DNA of 64,000 bases from positions 62,590,009 through 62,654,008 of the forward strand of contig CM045761.1 of assembly GCA_025200525.1 (NCBI GenBank). Reading direction: 5' to 3'. A program made the position numbers and the translations under genes. Under the pieces are notes generated by a model. That model was given only the letters and a program-made list of their open reading frames with translations, was not told the origin of the DNA and ran no database searches. This DNA comes from Camellia lanceoleosa (Eukaryota > Streptophyta > Magnoliopsida > Ericales > Theaceae). This document shows positions 47,243 through 58,888 of this stretch, in pieces (position 1 is the stretch's first letter; each line of letters begins with the position of its first letter).

Positions 47243-49539
47243 ATGCCGAGCATCATCAGCAATGAACTCAACGATACCAAATCCATCAAGATCAGCGACA
47301 TCAGATCCAATGGCGACTCCACTCTTCGGAAGTGAAGATTGAGATCCGATTCGGCTGCAGAAGACGGAACAAAGTCTAAATCTCCTCGTCGATGCATCAA
47401 TGGCGGCCTCAACTGCACTGAAAATGTGAGTCTGAAAGTACTTCGATTTGCATCTGTTGATATTCTGCCATTGATGGTGATAGTGTTGGAGCTTCTTACA
47501 TTTTTATGTTTTTTTTTTTTCTCCAGGGAATTATTGAAAAAGAATCTGTTGATAATAAGGTTGTCAAATCTCGCAAATTGCTGGTGAAAAAATTGTCTGA
47601 TGATTTTATTGACAAATCAAAGTGGAATCCAAGAGGCAAGTTTGAGCAATTAAACAATTTTATAGGTTGTGCTTTTATTAAGGGCAATTGATAGATGAAT
47701 CACATCGGCACAAAATTTAAAATGTGGAGTTTAAGGGTTGTTTGGGATATTCTAAACAAGTGTACTTTTTGTCTTTTTGGACTAAAAAATTAAGGAAAAA
47801 AATATGGATGTTTGGATTAATTTTTTGACTTTTTATGAAAAAATGTGTAATAAAAAATTGTAAAAATTGGTTTGTAAGGGAAAATTTGTTGGAAATGGTT
47901 ATAAAATTCTGGGTAAAACTAGAATTTTTTCCTAAGTTTGGTCTAATTTTTAGGTGGGCCCCGTGCATCGATTTACACGGGTCAAAGTGGTAACGCGTTC
48001 TATGCCGCGTTGTGATTCACGTGGTATATTTGGTTGTTCAAAACCATTACCGAGTGAATGGGAAATTGAAGCCAAAGTAAGCTCCATGGAAATGGAGTTT
48101 TGGTGGAAATTCCTTTAAAGTTGAATAAGGCTTGTCCCACATTGATTTGGTGGGAGGTTTTGAGAGGGTTTATAAGGCATGGGTTTGGTACTTGGGGTGT
48201 GCCCCAAGGGGTACCCAAGTGTTTTAGAGGGAGAGGTTATAGGCAAAATGGGGGTGCGTGGTGGGAGGTTGGGTTAGGCTTGTTCGGCCCAATACTAATC
48301 TTTTTGGGCCAAAAACATTTGAATTTTATTCAAATAAACTGGTTTGGATTTTTTGTTCATCCAAACAGGGCCCTTCCCAGTTTTCAAACAGAATTAAATT
48401 AGTTTGGATTTAATCCCGTTTTGCTATCTGTTTGAATTAACAGGTTCAAATTCAAAACCAACAGGTTTCATACCTGTTCAATTCAAAACCAAAAGCCACC
48501 AATACATCTATATATAGACCAGCCTCCCATTTGGATTTTTCACTCCAATTTTCGTACTCCATCCTCTCTATAATTCTCTCTTCATTTTGCTGCATTTTAT
48601 TTCTGAAAGAAAGAGTGTAAACACTTAGTGTGTTCGTAAGGCAAACAATTTGTAGTGCTGCTATTGTTTGTAGTAGATCATTTTATCCTGGGAGATAGAC
48701 GTCCAAATTCTGAAAGTACCGTGGAAAGGACGAATCTGTCTTAAGGACACAGTGTCAAACACTGGACTTGATCAGATTTTATTTTGAAGAAATTAATTCA
48801 AGTTCGTTCTTTATTTATTATTCTGTTTTTATTATTTATTTAAATCAGATTTTAATTTTGTTTTTGTAACAAAATAAAATCTGTTTTTATTTATTTATTT
48901 ATTATTTCAAGTTTGATTTTTGTAATCAAACATATACTCTCCTTTTCTTTATTTCTTTAAATTCTAATTGTTGTTTTGTACACAATAGAATTAAATCTTT
49001 TAAATACAGTGAAGATTGCTTAACAAAATTAAGATTGAGAATTGTGCAGTTGTAATTGTTAACTTTTGATGAATAATATTAATTTTTTAACTTTTTGAAT
49101 AACTTCTTAACTTTTTATAGACTTGTCAAACTTAGCCTAAATTAATAAAATTAAAATTACGAGAACTAAAATGAAATTTCCCTCAAATTAGAGGATTAAT
49201 GATATATTTGACGTTCGAATAACTATTAACCATTATGAAATTAAATCCATCTTTCTCTTTTATCAAATCGTCAAAAAATTTAGATGTAAAGTTCAAAAGA
49301 CACAATGCATTTGTACTCACCGCTGCAAGTGTGTATATGTATAAATATATATATATATATATATATGGACACATACGGTTGTGTGCAGGGAAGATGAGAA
49401 GATAAGGGTTTTGGAGTTCTGTAAACAATGCATAGAGCAAGAGAAAGCAGGGAGTTTGTATGTGTGTGGATGTCCAGGGACTGGGAAATCGCCGTTGATG
49501 GAAAGAGTTAAAGACTCTCTGGTCGATTGGGCACAGGGG
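47243..49539 (+). pseudogene. CDC6: CDC6, copy B (nonsense, deleted and truncated after exon 3)
   Basis: Only the 5' part of the gene remains: exon 1 at 47243-47425, exon 2 at 47527-47635 and an exon 3 remnant at 49372-49539. Codon 31 is TGA (47333-47335) where copies A and C have CGA. Exon 3 lacks its acceptor and first 17 codons through the same 100-bp deletion as copy A. It keeps the Walker A GCPGTGKS, but the next residue is Pro instead of Leu. A 1,403-bp Tourist-type element sits in intron 2 (47735-49137). Similarity to CDC6 continues through intron 3 and stops at about 50476, where LINE sequence begins. Exons 4 onward are absent. It cannot make CDC6. Confidence 0.92.
47735..49137. mobile_element. 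Tourist/PIF-Harbinger-type element in CDC6-B intron 2
   Basis: A 1,403-bp insertion lies between TAA duplications (47732-47734, 49138-49140). CDC6-A and CDC6-C show the empty site (GAGTTTAAATTAATAAAA). The ends read GGGTTGTTTGGGATATTC and, reversed, GGCTAAGTTTGACAAGTC. The end sequence, with ACTTTTTGTC, is shared with the element at 54719-55462. The middle (about 47955-49060) differs and has a TATATATAGACC box near 48510, so it may hold a nested LTR-like insertion whose borders I could not fix. Confidence 0.7.
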
Positions 49540-50476
49540 GTAAGCTGATTGCCCTTAATTGAATAAGTGTTTGGTTGAAAATGTTAATCTTGCTGCATTA
49601 CTGGTTTATATTCAACAAACAAATTATCGGTCACTCCTTTGTTTGGAAATTGTTAAGGGAAAAGTTCAGAACATGTTTTAAGGATTCTATTGTTTGGCAT
49701 CATTTCCATTGTTCTTGTTTTTGTCTTTGGTTTTCAATTTTTGTGTTTTTAGAAGTTCGAAAACACAATATATTTTTTGTGTCACTTTTATTTTAGTACA
49801 AATTTTTTGGGACCTTATGGAGCATATTTCAATTTTTCCTCAAACATGAGTTGTCTTTCAGATTTTTTTTTTTTTTTTGCTTGCCAAAACAATTTTAATA
49901 TGGATGCTGCTAATGACAGCTCAATAGGCTCTCAATAAGAGAAACAAAATGTCGAAAAAATTAGAATATCAATGTATTTTTTACACATGCCAAAGCATTT
50001 TCACATTTGTTATACAGTTTTTTCAAATCCACCGAGGCTATTTACAGCCCAAAGTGCTTTAATATTACTTCTTTCCTTTTCTTTTTATTTTTTATTTTTT
50101 TATAAACAAAAGCAACTTTTGAAAATGATACCAAACAAAATGAATTATACCACAAATGCTAGTACGATTTTCTCTTTTTGTGCAATCCCGGGCACAATTT
50201 TCACTTGCACTCACTTGCATTACATTGATTGCAATTATTTTCCCAATTTTGAAAGCTAGCTCTTCAGCTGATCTTTGCACAAGTCATTTGAATGGAATGT
50301 AATAAGAATAATTATGTCATAATTTACCTTTTATGGAGTTCGACGTAGGATATTACAAGCAAATGCAGGTTAATTGATAAGGAAGTTGGGAAATATAGAC
50401 GTGCATATAAATTGCCTTTTATTCTGTAATAGGTGACTTTTTTAACCCTAATACTAATTGAATCATAACTCTTGAC
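49540..50476 (+). pseudogene. CDC6-B intron 3 remnant
   Basis: Matches CDC6-A 11068-11997 and CDC6-C 59809-60736 and stops within ATAACTCTTGA, a few bases before the exon 4 acceptor. The break to LINE sequence is abrupt. Confidence 0.85.
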
Positions 50477-50922
50477 TAGACCAAGTCTTTTGCTCTAGTC
50501 AACAAGACATTAAGACCTTCAGCAACAATGTTAAAAAGGAATGGTGACAGTGTATGGTCACCTTGCCTAAACCCTTTTTTTTATAGTGAACTCAGATGTA
50601 GGAGATCCATTTACCAATACGGACACCCTAGCAGATGATATGACTCTTTCATCCAGCTAGCCGACTTAGAACTGAACCCCATAGTTGTGAGCATGGACAA
50701 CAAAAATCTCAATTTACCGAATTATACGCCTACTCAAAATTCAATTTTAGAATTAAGCCCTTCGTGTGAGATTTTTTCCACCAATCAACCAACTCACTTG
50801 CAATCAAGACTCCATCCAAGATGTTTCTACCTTTTAATAAAATAGATTGTACTTCACTTACTACCTTGGGTGCAACCTGCTTTAATCTATTTGCCAATAC
50901 TTTGGTGAGGATTTTGTATATT
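50477..50922 (-). mobile_element. LINE reverse transcriptase fragment, downstream part
   Basis: The minus-strand frame reads IYKILTKVLANRLKQV, then SEVQSILLKGRNILDGV and KGLILKLNFE, the conserved N-terminal part of the plant LINE reverse transcriptase. A stop follows NFE, and the catalytic FADD region is absent. It continues the fragment at 54273-54500, from which it is split by LTR element 4. Confidence 0.8.
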
Positions 50923-53900
50923 TGTGAAAACCCACATTTTATTATTCTTAGAAGAAAATAAATAAATAAATAAATAAATAATAACAATAATAATTTTGTG
51001 GATGTTTAATATTTGTTATTTATAAATTATTTTATTAAGGATTTATTTTAGAATTAGAAAGTTTACGTCCAGATAGCCTAAGGAGGTGGAATTGATAAGT
51101 TAAATCAGTTTAATTTTAAATATTAGACCCTATGAAAGTGTAATTAAATATTTGATTTAGTTTAATAAAACTAAGGTTTGATTAATTAGGTCTTAATTGG
51201 AGTTGATTAAGTCATGAGGATTGAGGATTGTGGTTATTATAAATTAAATTTAGTTATGGGGTGCTTAATTTGAAAATGTAATTTATTGACAAAGATTTGG
51301 TGTCTGATCAAATTGAAGGCCTAAATAATTTGGGGAATCGAAATTGAGGATGAAAATAAGTTTAATTTAATATTTGGAACATTTTAGGGGTTCGATTAAA
51401 AATCTAATTTAGATTGATAAATTTAGTTATAATTAATTGGGCCCTAACAGAAGTTAAATTGGACTAATTAAATTATGTGGGATATATAATTAGTTATGAT
51501 TAATTAATTATGTATTAGCCAAGATTTATTAAGGCTAAGTGTTGCTTAATTAAAATTTATTCTAAGCATAAAATTTTTTAAGGAACAAACTAGATTTGTG
51601 TGTGTGGGTGCACTGAGAAATCTTAAGTGGGTGTACTGAGAAATCTGGTTGTGATTTGTGTGTGTGTGCACGTGATGTGAAGACAGCACATGATATGTAT
51701 ATAAATATAATAATATGTTAGTTCTTGTGTTGAAATGAGATTAAGAACAAAAGGTATGGCTTCACATTTCCCCTGTGCAAATCTGAGAGAGAGAGAGAGA
51801 GAGAGAAAGAGTTTTGAATCTCATTCCATGTTTTGGTTGGAAGGAATTGATGGCAAGCTAGGGATTAAAGATGAAGGAAGATCTTGAAGACTAATAGGTA
51901 AGAAATCCTAATCCATTTTTTTTAGACAATCTCTTCAAGACCTAAATTTATGAGGTAATTGAGTTTAAATACATGTAATATGAGGGAATCAAGGAAAAGA
52001 ATGTTGAAGATTTGAGTTAAGTTTAATAATTAAGAAATTGATATTATGATTTAATATTTGGGTTTGATTTTCTTCAATCTTCACATATTTGAAGTTTATC
52101 ATTGCATGCATGGTAAATTTTCAAGATTTTATGAGCTTGAGATTAAATTGTGATATAAATTAAGAAGACAAATTATAAATTGAGCTTGATAATGTAAAAT
52201 TGGTTGGATTTGATAAGTGTTCTATACATGCATCATAGATATTATTTGGCTCTTTAAATCTGTCAGAAAGTTGTACGAATTTTTAGACAATTTTACACTC
52301 AAAATTTGAAGATGATTTCTTCTACAAAGTTGTTGATAATGATGTCTAGTTCATCCACAAAAATTTTCAACAATTATTGAGTTTTGTACGAATTTATATA
52401 TATTTTTAACCAAATCTGGAGCTATAGACAGATTTTATTATGTGTTTGAAAAATCATAAAAAATTTTATATTAAACCAAATCTTATAATTTCTAAGCACA
52501 AATTGAAATTTGAGAAGTCTATTTTCATAATAAATTTTTAGATTATGTAATTGATTTATAAATTGAAATATGGAATTAATTTAAGAAAATATGATAAATC
52601 TGTGTCATGAACATTCTTGGAATTTTTAAGAATTATTTGTAATTTATTTTTGGAAGCTGCTTTATGAAAAATGACCATAACGTATTTATTGAGTATTCTG
52701 TAGAGTTATATGAATTTTAGAGTTGTACAAGTAATTTATTTATAATTTCATTTGCAAGATATACATTCTGAAAATTTTGACAGATTAAGGAGGAATAAAA
52801 AACTATCTCTTCAATTGTTATTTATAACTTATTTTTGAGAAATTCTTTCTGAAAAGTGACCTAAACATATTTATTGAATATTCTGTACATTTTCACGAAT
52901 TTTAGAACTGTAGAAATAATTTATTTATAATTTTTATTACCTAAGGTATAACTTGAAAATTTCTGGACAGATTTAAGATCATCACTTCAATTATTTAATT
53001 AGATAAAAATTTGTTATTGTATTGGCCTAATTCATCAAATATTGTAAATTAGTAATCCATGTATAGGTGTATTATGGTTTATTTAATATTGTGCTAGTTT
53101 AATTTTATAGATTAAAAGTCCATGTATGTGTGTAATTATAATTTATTTCTTTTTGGTAACTAAATTATTATTTCATACCAGGGTTTAAATAAATTGTTTA
53201 TTTAAAATTTGTATCATTGTTTATTATTGGGTGACACGTGCAATATTCATGTTTGGATTTCAATGAGTTGGTTTAACATTATTGGTAATTAAATTTTGAA
53301 TTATTGTGAATATCTCAACGAGTAAAGAGACACGGAATTTAACCAATGACACATTAAAATGTAAAAGTGATGGGGTGAGCCCGGTTTAGAATCTTGCGCA
53401 AGTGAGTTGCGAACCCTAACATGGCACGGGAAGGTATTTCGGCTCTTATTCGGTGTAGACGCGATATAAGGTTGGTGGTGCGAGCGTCACAACATAGACC
53501 GTTCCCTTGAGGCAGACCGTGATGTCACGACTCGGGTATGTAACCCTGGTGCGTGGGCATCATTGGTAGTTACTGTAAGTAACATTTGAATATTTGACCA
53601 AGGGGGAGTCAGAATTGCCCGTGGCCATTGCTTTGCGGTTGAGTGGAAATAGTGCTCCGCGGGGAGTTACTTAAACTTATCTGATAAACTAAATCTATGA
53701 GAATTTAAAAAGAAAAAGTGGGCATTTTCCTTATGATAAAATACTGCATCTGTTTGTCATTTTTATTTATTTATTATATATTGTTATTATTTCAACTAAT
53801 GACATTCCTATCATGCTTATTAAATGCTACTTGTTACTCTGTTACTACGCATTATTCATTGTGGGTATTATTATCGGGGTGGGTATTTCGGGTTGTAGTA

Positions 53901-54267
53901 TCTTATTGAGCTCGTCGCTCATTGGCATCCTCGTTGCCCTGGCGTTTCATGCCAGGTACCGAAGAAACCGAAGGAAACACCGAGGTAGTGGAAGGCAACA
54001 TTCAGTCCTGATTAGCTTGAAGCGTACAAGAGTTCCATGAACCATTTTTCTGAGTTTTCTAGTTTTTCTCTATTTTTTTTTATTTTTGTGTACTAAGACA
54101 AGTTTTAAGCTTAACTGGAGTTGTAATTTAAAAACTTTTAGTGTTGGTGTTGTTAATTAATGGGTGATGGTAAATTTGGTGGCAACATTGATGAGGATTC
54201 TTAATTAAGAAAATTGATTTTAAGTTTTAAACCTTATTATGATGTCCCTAAATTTTAAGGCGTTACA
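50923..54267 (+). mobile_element. Solo-LTR-like element 4, inserted in a LINE
   Basis: This 3,345-bp element begins TGTGAAAACC, ends AAGGCGTTACA and is flanked by the 5-bp duplication ATATT (50918-50922, 54268-54272). Removing it lines up the two parts of the LINE reverse-transcriptase frame (SLIGSI followed by YKIL). It is AT-rich with no retroviral genes; the small open frames, such as 53813-54040, have no recognisable domain. It is longer than elements 1-3 and may be a different subfamily. Orientation is assumed. Confidence 0.7.
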
Positions 54268-54500
54268 ATATTGACCCAATTAGACTTATCGGTTTGAAAT
54301 ATGTGAGACCCCCTGGGCACTCATTCTTAGGAACTAAAGTCACAAAAGAGCTTGTTAAACCTTTAGACAACCTCTCATTTTTGTGGAAATCATTGAAGAA
54401 ACAAACAATTTTGGCTTTGAACACTTTCCAATACTTTTGAAACCAAGCTAGATTAAAATCGTCTAGTCCAGGGGCCTTGTTACCCTCACACACCTTCACC
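54268..54500 (-). mobile_element. LINE reverse transcriptase fragment, upstream part
   Basis: The minus-strand frame contains GNKAPGLDDFNLAWFQKYW, then SFVTLVPKNE and FKPISLIGSI, the finger region of plant LINE reverse transcriptase. It is interrupted by LTR element 4 immediately after SLIGSI. The rest of the LINE upstream is not present. Confidence 0.8.
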
Positions 54501-54718
54501 GTTGCACAGATTTCTGCTTCAATGAAAACAAACTAGATTTCTGCCCAGATTTCTGCTTTAGTTAACGCCTTCACCTACAGACTGTCTTAAAAAAATTCTT
54601 TGGTTTTCAACCTACACCTCTTTGGTTTTCAACCTACACCTGCAAGCTACATTACGTGTAGCGATGATCCGAACTTCCATGTTTATTTCATTTTAGAACC
54701 CTTTCTTAGGGCTGGTTT

Positions 54719-55462
54719 GGCAAGTGTAAAAAAAGTCAAAAAGTTAAAAAGTTATCACTATTCAACAAAAAAAAATAAAATATTAATATACAAATATTAA
54801 ATACAAATAAACTTTTTGGCCATCAATGTACTAATGTCAGGCCAGCTTCAGTGAAAGGGGAAAAAAAAAATTGCATGTGTATATTCACTAAGTTGAATGG
54901 TAAAGTTGGGCCCGTAGAGACCCACCATGGGTCCCATTTTCATAATTCGAACCGTTCAAGATGTAGAACTCGTCTAGTACTATATATTTGTGAAAAATCA
55001 CGTCTATCGGATATCACTAACTACATGATCAAATCAATTTTGTATAAAAATTGGATGGTGTTATAATTAACAGTTGACAAAAAAAACTAACACGATCAGA
55101 TAACTATCGATATCCAATCAGTGTGACTTTTTACAAGTATATAGTACTCGACGATTTCTACATATTAGACGGTTCCGATTAAAAAAAAGGACCCGTGGTG
55201 GGGCCCCATGGGCTGAACAACACCGTCCAATAAAAGCCCGAAAAGGAGGCAATTTGTTCCCATGTATTCACCAAGCCGACTGCCCTGCAATCCGTACGTC
55301 GTATTACACTATCTTCTTCTACACACTTTTTTATACAATTTTTTAATACACATTTTTTCACAAAAAGTTAAAAAGTTAACCCAAACATTCATATTTTTTT
55401 CCTCAACTTTTTAGTCTAAAAAGACAAAAAGTATACTTATTTAGAATACCTCAAATAACCCC
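54719..55462. mobile_element. Tourist/PIF-Harbinger-type element in the unit 4 spacer
   Basis: A 744-bp insertion has TTA duplications (54716-54718, 55463-55465). The sister spacer at about 40105-40125 gives the empty site (CTTTCTTAGTCTCC). The ends read GGGCTGGTTTGGCAAGTG and, reversed, GGGGTTATTTGAGGTATTC. It shares end sequence with 47735-49137. No transposase is seen. Confidence 0.75.
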
Positions 55463-55465
55463 TTA

Positions 55466-58163
55466 GTCTCCACTGATTGAATATCCTTATCCAGTTCTTT
55501 GACTCGATCCATCATTAGGTAGCGTCATTTTAGAGCTAGCTGAAGGTCAAGGTTCTACGTGAGTGGCCCTTTTTTCTACTCCATTTCCTTGGGAAATTAT
55601 CCCTAATTAATCTCTGTAATTTCAATTGAATTTTTCACATTAAATTTATAATTTTATTTTAATTTGGTCTAATTGATTACAATTCTTAACATTTTTTTAT
55701 AAAATATATATATATAAGTAGCATGTGTTATATAATTTACAATAAAACTATAAATTTATTAAATTCAGTTAATTAACCTCAACTAAGTCACTAATTGTTT
55801 TCTATCAAAAACCATTAACGGTATTATCAATTGGACCAAATTGATATAAAATTTAAAATTAAGAGTCAAAATTGAGTCAATTGAAAGTGAAGGGACCAAA
55901 ATGACATATAGAGCAAAATGTCTGAACAATCGATGTAATTTGCCTTAATTATTAATATTGATAAAATTTATCGCTAATTTATAATTATTTTTCAAGTTTT
56001 ATCTTAATCTAAAATTCTCTCATAAAATTGTAACTACTGAGAGAGACGGAATAGGAGAGAACTTGTTATGGTCATGCAATTAATTGCTTGGATGACTGCT
56101 TAATAGGGACGGAATATGAGAGAACTTATTATGGTTATGCAATTAATTGCTTGGATGACTGCTTAATGCTTTACTTGTGGAGGTAACCCTCTCTTTCATT
56201 GTTGATTTTAGGGTTCGTTTAGAAATTTGGCTATTTTACTTGATATTTTTGATTATTTTAATTTGTGTAAAAAATTTGAGTTTGAGATGATTTTTAGTTT
56301 TTAGTTTTTTATTTTTTATTTTTTATTTATTTTTTGATGATTGTAAGAAAAAAAAAATGAAATAATCATGGTTTGAATATAACATTTTGTTTTATTAATT
56401 ATTTTAACTTTTTTTTGTCTTTATTGACTATTTTAGCTAAAAACTTGTGTCCCAAACACCCCCTCAATTTGAATTCTACTGTCCTCAAAATAATTCTCAT
56501 ATTAGTACTAATTGGAATGTTAAAAAAATTGATAAAACAGGTAAACTGATCCAGTCTAGTCCAAACTGTCGATTTAGTATAGTTTTTTTTTATTGATTTT
56601 GATTCTAGATCTAGTTTTGAAAATGATGGAAAAATTGTTCAAATCAATCTGATTCTCAATTCGAAAGCTTTGGTTATGGCTCCAAACTGAATTGTGATAT
56701 ATTTATTTTTTTCACAATAAGTTTCTATTTTTTTATTTTGCTGTATTTTTAAATTAGTATTAGAATCTAATTTTTTAGTCTTGTAATCAAATTATGAGTA
56801 TTAAATATACTACACAAATATAATCGAATTATTTAAATAATAGCTTTTGCTACAAATAATAATAAAACAAAATAATATATTAATTAGATTACTTTAAAAA
56901 CTTAATGAAAAACATAAATACAGTCAATTGAAAATTAGTATAAACGAAATTGGCATACAACAGTAGATAAATACAAGCAAGTAACTACTACATAAATGTA
57001 GTTAAATACAAGCAAGTAACTACTACATAATATAAGTAAAAACATTCTACACTCTTTTGGTCTTATAAAAGAACTTCACCGGAAGAAGTACCACCTATTT
57101 TTTTTTTAAATGCAATAGAAATTTAAGATTTTTTTAAAAATAGTTTTTTTAACTATCTTTTATTAATTTATAATGAGTTTATATTATATTTTTGTAATTC
57201 TTTCAAGACCAACTTGATTGAAATTAAATAGTTCATAAATTTAATAGATTTAATCAATAATTCAAAAATTAAATTAATTTTGATTTATATATTTTAGGAA
57301 TTTAATAGATTCAATGAACCATTAATGAATTATGGCCTTTGTTTGGAAATAAGGATTTTAGTCTCAAAGTCAAAAAAATACTACAAATTATCAAATCATT
57401 AATTTTATTTTTTTTTGCACATTATTTTATAAAAAGTTAAAAATAACTACAAAATTAATTTCCAATCGAGCCCTAATTACATAATTTGATACTACTTGAA
57501 GTAGAAAGCGTAATCAAGCCTAAATAATTCAATAAACTCATCAAAGATCTAGGTTTGTTTGGAAATTGATTTTTTATTTTTTTTTCAAATAAGTTTTCAA
57601 CTTTTTACAAAATACATGCATAGAGTTAATTTTTATAATGATTTTTTTTTTTAAATTTTTTTTTGACTAAATGCCTTAAGAGCATCTTCGACGTTTAAAA
57701 TTTTTTTTTATCAAATTTAAGTAAAAACTTCGTTTGATATCACGCATTCTAACGAAAAAATTTGAATTTTCATTAAAACACTGGTCGATTGAGAGGATCT
57801 CTGGCCGGTTGACCGGCTTGGTGTAAATTGACCACAACCTACAGAATAATTTGCAAGGAAGAGGTTATGTCCGGGAGGACGTCTGACCCAACGATCACAT
57901 ACAAATTTGATGAAACGCTCCTTGATTTGATAAAAATTTTAAGACATCATTAATTTAATATTGGTTTGATATTTTGATTGGAGCACCAAAATTAAACTTT
58001 TTTTCATCAGATTTAAATTTGATGAAAGAAAAGTGTAAGCGTAGAAGTAGAAGCTCTAACTGATGAACCTGACTAAGCACTCGTTTGGCATACAAAATTT
58101 TTGGGGCTAAAAGGCTATTTTAGTTATAAAAGATAAAATAAGTTAAAAAATTAATAAAATAAA
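55466..58163. other. Spacer upstream of CDC6-C
   Basis: Duplicate of the unit 3 spacer (42590-46450) without the Mutator-like insertion. It has a private 63-bp tandem duplication (56045-56170) and a smaller direct repeat near 56965-57025 (TACAAGCAAGTAACTACTAC twice). No gene is recognised. Confidence 0.65.
56045..56170 (+). repeat. 63-bp tandem duplication private to unit 4
   Basis: GACGGAATAGGAGAGAACTT and the following bases to GATGACTGCTTAAT occur twice with a 63-bp period. Unit 3 has one copy (about 43008-43070), so the duplication arose after the units separated. Confidence 0.9.
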
Positions 58164-58530
58164 GAAAAATTTACCCATAAGTCCTAGTTTTTGAAACGTT
58201 GAACCATTTAGTCCTACAAATTTTCTTATGCTCCATTTAGTCCCATTTTTACATCAGCATGATGTAAATGATCTGATGTTTCATTCTATAATTTCAAAAT
58301 TTATTGAAATCTGATGAACATTAGATGTTTTTCATCCTATATTTTCAAACATTATTGAAATTTGATGAACATTAGATGTTTGAAATCTAATGTTTGTAAC
58401 ATGACTCTGATGTTATTAACATTGTATCTGATGTTATTAACATTGTAATGGGACCTTTCAGTCTATAAGAAAATTTGTAGGACTAAACAGTGCATAAGTT
58501 ATTAATTTGGGATTTATTGGTGCATCCCCC
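58164..58530. mobile_element. Small MITE-like insertion upstream of CDC6-C
   Basis: A 367-bp insertion is flanked by the repeat ATAAAATAAA (58154-58163, 58531-58540). Unit 3 shows the empty site near 46450. The ends show weak inverted similarity (TTACCCATAAGTCC against GCACCAATAAATCCC). The target is AT-rich, so the duplication length (9 or 10 bp) is uncertain; Mutator-like is the best guess. Confidence 0.5.
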
Positions 58531-58687
58531 ATAAAATAAAATGTCAAATTATAAACATTTCATTTTTTTTCTTACAAAAATTTAAAAAAAAATTATCATA
58601 AACGAGACTTTTAACTTCATACCAAAATAATTAAAAAACTAAAAAGCTAAAAACTCAACCACATCCCAATCTATTACACTACACATT

Positions 58688-58725
58688 GGCGGGAAGCACA
58701 CTTGATATGGTTACATTTTTCCCGC
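58688..58725 (+). promoter_or_regulatory. Paired E2F-type sites upstream of CDC6-C
   Basis: GGCGGGAA (58688-58695, TTCCCGCC on the other strand) and TTTCCCGC (58718-58725) lie 164-201 bp before the ATG. Plant CDC6 genes are known E2F targets, expressed at G1/S, so these sites fit the gene's role. A CT-rich tract (58735-58762) follows, as is common in plant 5' UTRs. Confidence 0.65.
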
Positions 58726-58888
58726 TAAAAACAACTCTCTCTCTCTCTGTCTCTCTCTCTCTACATTTGCCCCCTTTTCCTTTTGTTTTTGGTACCAAAC
58801 CAACACATTTTAACATCTCTGTTCTCTCTCTGAGTTGAGTCACAGATTCTCATATTTGTAAGAGCTTGACCTCTTCGATCTCTCAATC

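Noticed and set aside
53813..54040. Short protein with a hydrophobic segment and basic tail
   Set aside because: It lies inside LTR element 4 near its right end, with no homologue that I recognise and no gene context.
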